NCBI RefSeq assembly: GCF_004151235.1 | Contig: NZ_JUIV01000004.1 | Coordinates: forward strand, 1-64,000 | Length of the DNA: 64,000 nt | Direction: 5' to 3' | Source: Flavobacterium anhuiense | Lineage (GTDB): Bacteria; Bacteroidota; Bacteroidia; Flavobacteriales; Flavobacteriaceae | Shown here: positions 60,615 through 64,000 of the stretch, piece by piece | How positions within the stretch are numbered: position 1 is the first letter of the stretch | Layout: each line of letters opens with the position of its first letter | Notes under the pieces: generated by a model | What the model was told of the DNA's origin: nothing | Databases searched by the model: none | What the model saw: the letters and a program-made list of their open reading frames with translations, nothing else | Translations under genes and position numbers: made by a program

Positions 60615-63600
60615 ATGTTGAAAAAATTACTGTTTTTGACGGTTTTCTTCTGGTTTTCTGCGCTTCAGGCTCAGGAAACTGAATCACTGTACAAAACCAA
60701 AAAAGTAATCGTTTCAAAAGATACAATTCGTCTAGAAAAAGTAGCCATCAACTCTGGATTCTTCCAGATTCTGAACACTAAAAACGAACCTATCGATTCA
60801 ACTTCTTATAAAGTTGATTTTCAAAAAGGATATTTGCTCTTAAATGAAAATTTCCAATCTATTTCAGATACTTTAATTGTCAATTATCTTAACTATCCTG
60901 ATTTCTTAACCAAAGAATATAGCCTTTACAAATCGGATCAGATTGTAAGCGGGGATGTTGGAACAGACAAATTATACCGAATAGACAATAACTCAAATGC
61001 AAAAAAAGTAACGCCTTTTGATGGTCTCGAAACTTCTGGAAGCATTACTCGTGGTGTTACCGTTGGTAATAATCAAAGTACGGTTTTAAACTCCAATCTA
61101 GATTTACAGATTACAGGAAAACTTTCAGACAAAGTGAGTTTAAGAGCATCGCTTCAGGACAATAATATTCCGTTGCAAGATGGCGGTTATTCGCAGAAAC
61201 TCGATCAGTTTGACAATATTTTCATAGAACTTTTTAGTGATGATTGGAACATTCGCGCCGGCGATGTCTTTTTAGAAAACAGAAAAACCCAATTTTTAGG
61301 CTTTAATAAAAAAGTTCAAGGACTTTCGGCCAACTTTGATTTTGATACTGAAAAAAGTAAAACCAATGTTTTTGCTTCCGTCGCTTTTGTAAAAGGTCAA
61401 TATGCCAAAAGCACTTTTACAGGTCAAGAAGGCAATCAAGGTCCGTATAAACTAAAAGGCCAAAATGGCGAATTGTATGTTCTCGTGATTTCGGGTTCTG
61501 AACGTGTGTATGTAAACGGCGTTTTGCTAAAACGTGGTGAAAACAACGATTATGTGATTGATTACAATGCGGGAGAAATTGTCTTTACGTCGCTTTTTAC
61601 GATTACTTCAGAAATGCGTATTAATGTAGAATACCAATATTCTGAACGAAATTATAATAGATTGGTTACTTATGCAGGCGCAACACACGAAAACAAAAAT
61701 TGGAGTTTTGGCGGTTATTTGTATTCTGAAAATGATATGAAAAATCAGCCTTTGCAGCAAAATCTTTCTCCAGAACAAGTTCAGATTTTAAGCCAAGCTG
61801 GAGATGATATTAATTTGATGAAAGCGCCTTCTGCATATGAAGATACTTATGCCGAAAATAAAATTCTGTACAAAAAAATACTTGTCAATTCGGTTGAAGC
61901 TTATGAATATTCGAATAATCCTGCCGATGTTTTGTACAATGTAAGATTTAGCCAAGTTGGCGCAAATGCTGGAAATTATATCATTCAAAACAATAATTCT
62001 GTTGAACGAATTTATCAATATGTTGAACCGGTTAATGGAATTCTGCAAGGAAATTATGAACCAATTGTACAGCTTGTCGCGCCAATGAAACTTCAAGTGG
62101 CTACTTTTTTAGGAAAATATAATCCTGATGAGAAAACTTTAGCTGATTTTGAATTGGCCGTCAGCAATAATGATCAAAATTTATTTTCAAATATTGATGA
62201 TGCTAATAATGAAGGAATCGCTTTTAAAGCTAATCTTAAAAAACGTCTTTTTTCGAGAAGTTGGAATTTAGATGCTTTTGCGAACTATCAATACGTACAG
62301 CAAAGTTTTAAATCTGTTGAACGTTTGTACAATATTGAGTTTAATCGTGATTGGAATTTAACCGGAACTCTTTATGGCAATCAAAGTCTTTTGGTTACGG
62401 GTTTAAATTTTGATTTGTTTTCGAAGAAAGAAACTTCAAATATTGGTTTACTAACTTATCAATTTGAAAAATTAGATTACAGTGAAAGCTATTCTGGAGC
62501 GAGGCATACAACAAACGCTTTATTCAAATTGAAAAATTGGACAATCGAAAACAACGGAAGTTTCCTAAATTCTGACGCCACAGCTTCGACTTCTAAATTC
62601 ATTAGAAACCAAACCCGAACCAAATATCATTTTGGAAAAAATTGGGTTGGAGGAACTATGCAATTGGAAGATAATCAGGAAAAAGATAAAGTTACCAATC
62701 AGTTTTCGGCTTTAAGCCAAAGATTTTCAGAATATGGCATATTTACTGGACGGGGCGACAGCACTAAGGTTTTTGTTGAAGTTGGTTTTCTGCAAAGAAG
62801 AAACGATAGTTTGCAAAACGGATTATTACAGCATGTCAATAATTCGCAGACGTATTATTTAAAATCAAAACTGATTCAGAACAAAACAACCGATTTGGCA
62901 GTTTATGCGAGTTATCGAAATTTGGATTTTACCGATAAATCGAGACAAAATGAACCTTCATTAAACTCGAGAATTCTGTACAACGATCGCTTTTTTAATC
63001 AGCTCATGCAAATTGGAACTGCTTACGAAACCAGTTCTGGAACTATTGCACAGCAAGAATTTACATATGTAGAAGTGCCAACAGGTCAAGGCGTTTATAC
63101 TTGGAATGATTATAATGGCAACGGAATTCAGGAATTGGAAGAGTTTGAAGTTGCAGTTTACCAAGATCAGGCGCGTTATGTGAGAGTATTTTTGCCGAAT
63201 CAGATTTATATAAAAACTAATCAAAATAAGTTTTCGCAATCTTTAACTTTAAATCCGTTGCAATGGCAGAATGAAAAAGGATTTAAAAAACTGTTGTCTT
63301 ATTTTTACAATCAAACCTCTTTTATAATGGATCGAAAGGTGAAAAGCGATGGAGAAAAATTAGAATTGAATCCGTTTGATTCTTCAGAAGACAGTATTTT
63401 AGGATTGAATTCGAGTTTTAGAAATAGTTTATTTTACAATCGAGGTAAGCAGAAACATTCGGTTACGTATTCTTATTTGATTAATAAAGGTAAAAGTCTG
63501 CTTTCTGTTGGTTCGCAGCATGTACAGAATTATTCACATCAAATTCAGTACACCCATTTATACCAAAACAGCTGGCTATTTAATTTCTTTACCAAAACCA

Positions 63601-64000
63601 TAAAAACCGATTTGGTTTCTAAAGATTTTGTTGAAAAAAACTATGATATTCAAGGCTGGCAACTCGCTCCGAAAGTCAGTTATTTATTCTCAAAAAATAC
63701 CAAATTGGATTTCTTTTACGAGCTTCAAAACAAAAAAAATCAGATGGGAAATTTTGAAACTTTGGACCAAAATAGAATCGGAACTTCTTTTTCTTATGCA
63801 GGCGAAAAGAAAGTGACGGTGAATGGAGAATTCTCTTTTTATGAAAATAAATTTAACGGAAATGAATTTTCATCAGTCGGTTTTCAGATGCTCGAAGGAC
63901 TTCAAGCAGGGTTAAATTTGGTTTGGAAACTGCTTCTGCAAAAGAACATTACGTCTTTTTTGGATGTTAATTTAAATTATCAAGGGAGGAAAAGTGAAAC
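60615..64000 (+). CDS. Very large secreted outer-membrane-type protein (partial)
   Basis: An uninterrupted frame of 1128 codons runs to the window edge without a stop. It starts with a signal peptide (MLKKLLFLTVFFWFSALQAQ). The N-terminal 330 residues contain GSITRGVTVGNNQS, LDLQITGKLSDKVSLRASLQ and WNIRAGDVFLENRKTQFLGF, patterns of alternating residues like an SprA/OMP-type beta-barrel start. The rest is rich in aromatic-ended strands typical of outer-membrane barrels. The exact family was not recognised. The 3' end is outside the window. Confidence 0.8.
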   Translation, partial: MLKKLLFLTVFFWFSALQAQETESLYKTKKVIVSKDTIRLEKVAINSGFFQILNTKNEPIDSTSYKVDFQKGYLLLNENFQSISDTLIVNYLNYPDFLTKEYSLYKSDQIVSGDVGTDKLYRIDNNSNAKKVTPFDGLETSGSITRGVTVGNNQSTVLNSNLDLQITGKLSDKVSLRASLQDNNIPLQDGGYSQKLDQFDNIFIELFSDDWNIRAGDVFLENRKTQFLGFNKKVQGLSANFDFDTEKSKTNVFASVAFVKGQYAKSTFTGQEGNQGPYKLKGQNGELYVLVISGSERVYVNGVLLKRGENNDYVIDYNAGEIVFTSLFTITSEMRINVEYQYSERNYNRLVTYAGATHENKNWSFGGYLYSENDMKNQPLQQNLSPEQVQILSQAGDDINLMKAPSAYEDTYAENKILYKKILVNSVEAYEYSNNPADVLYNVRFSQVGANAGNYIIQNNNSVERIYQYVEPVNGILQGNYEPIVQLVAPMKLQVATFLGKYNPDEKTLADFELAVSNNDQNLFSNIDDANNEGIAFKANLKKRLFSRSWNLDAFANYQYVQQSFKSVERLYNIEFNRDWNLTGTLYGNQSLLVTGLNFDLFSKKETSNIGLLTYQFEKLDYSESYSGARHTTNALFKLKNWTIENNGSFLNSDATASTSKFIRNQTRTKYHFGKNWVGGTMQLEDNQEKDKVTNQFSALSQRFSEYGIFTGRGDSTKVFVEVGFLQRRNDSLQNGLLQHVNNSQTYYLKSKLIQNKTTDLAVYASYRNLDFTDKSRQNEPSLNSRILYNDRFFNQLMQIGTAYETSSGTIAQQEFTYVEVPTGQGVYTWNDYNGNGIQELEEFEVAVYQDQARYVRVFLPNQIYIKTNQNKFSQSLTLNPLQWQNEKGFKKLLSYFYNQTSFIMDRKVKSDGEKLELNPFDSSEDSILGLNSSFRNSLFYNRGKQKHSVTYSYLINKGKSLLSVGSQHVQNYSHQIQYTHLYQNSWLFNFFTKTIKTDLVSKDFVEKNYDIQGWQLAPKVSYLFSKNTKLDFFYELQNKKNQMGNFETLDQNRIGTSFSYAGEKKVTVNGEFSFYENKFNGNEFSSVGFQMLEGLQAGLNLVWKLLLQKNITSFLDVNLNYQGRKSE

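Noticed and set aside
1-64000. CRISPR arrays, prophage, integrated elements, rRNA or tRNA genes
   Set aside because: No regularly spaced direct repeats of 25-40 bases, no integrase or phage structural genes and no cloverleaf with a canonical T-arm were found by eye.

Overview
The window is ordinary chromosomal DNA of a Flavobacterium-like member of the Bacteroidota. The supports are low GC, AT-rich leaders without Shine-Dalgarno motifs, many -7 boxes of the type TAnnTTTG, and gene families typical of that group: paired DUF1800/DUF1501, DUF3857 transglutaminase-like proteins, a kynurenine pathway, MarC, HupE/UreJ, a fused DAHP synthase/chorismate mutase and an ExbB-ExbD-ExbD-TonB operon. No rRNA, tRNA, CRISPR array, prophage or transposase gene was seen. 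The assignment rests on pattern recognition, without database searches.

Layout. 1-4.2 kb: FtsX/LolCE-type permease, YkgJ-like cysteine protein, methyltransferase, DinB/YfiT protein and queE. 4.3-10.1 kb: one leftward operon exbB-exbD-exbD-tonB-small membrane protein-PstS-like lipoprotein-TPR protein. 10.4-28.4 kb: HerA-like ATPase, kmo, GNAT, AraC-type regulator, two beta-lactamase-fold serine hydrolases, a penicillin-acylase-family Ntn hydrolase, an AsmA-like protein, an unassigned 598-residue cysteine-rich protein, small secreted proteins and kynU. 28.5-42.3 kb: queA, aroA, a MazG-type protein, two DUF3857 proteins plus the stump of a third, dtd, rsgA, and the phenylalanine/tyrosine operon pheA-aminotransferase-tyrA-DAHP synthase/chorismate mutase. 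42.5-64 kb: DUF1501/DUF1800 pair, nrdB-nrdA, DUF3109, MarC, a small FAD protein, a hupE-deaminase-S41 protease-NTF2 operon, TerB-like protein, fbp, GNAT, lysC, and the first 1128 codons of a very large envelope protein.

The strongest find is in front of pheA. A 26-codon leader peptide with eight Phe/Tyr codons among residues 6-16 is followed by two RNA structures that exclude each other. One is an intrinsic terminator ending seven bases before the pheA start codon. The other is a perfect 9-bp antiterminator whose 5' arm lies inside the leader peptide gene. This is a textbook ribosome-mediated attenuator for aromatic amino acid synthesis.

The second theme is the spacers, which carry at least six families of short palindromic repeats, two of them also inside the aromatic operon. 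One family (arms AACCATATAAGTTATATAA) sits a few bases beyond stop codons and encloses intrinsic terminators. Other points are a hairpin with the start codon of an AraC-type gene in its loop, a structured spacer between nrdB and nrdA, and a DUF3857 pair in which one member has lost the transglutaminase Cys and His.
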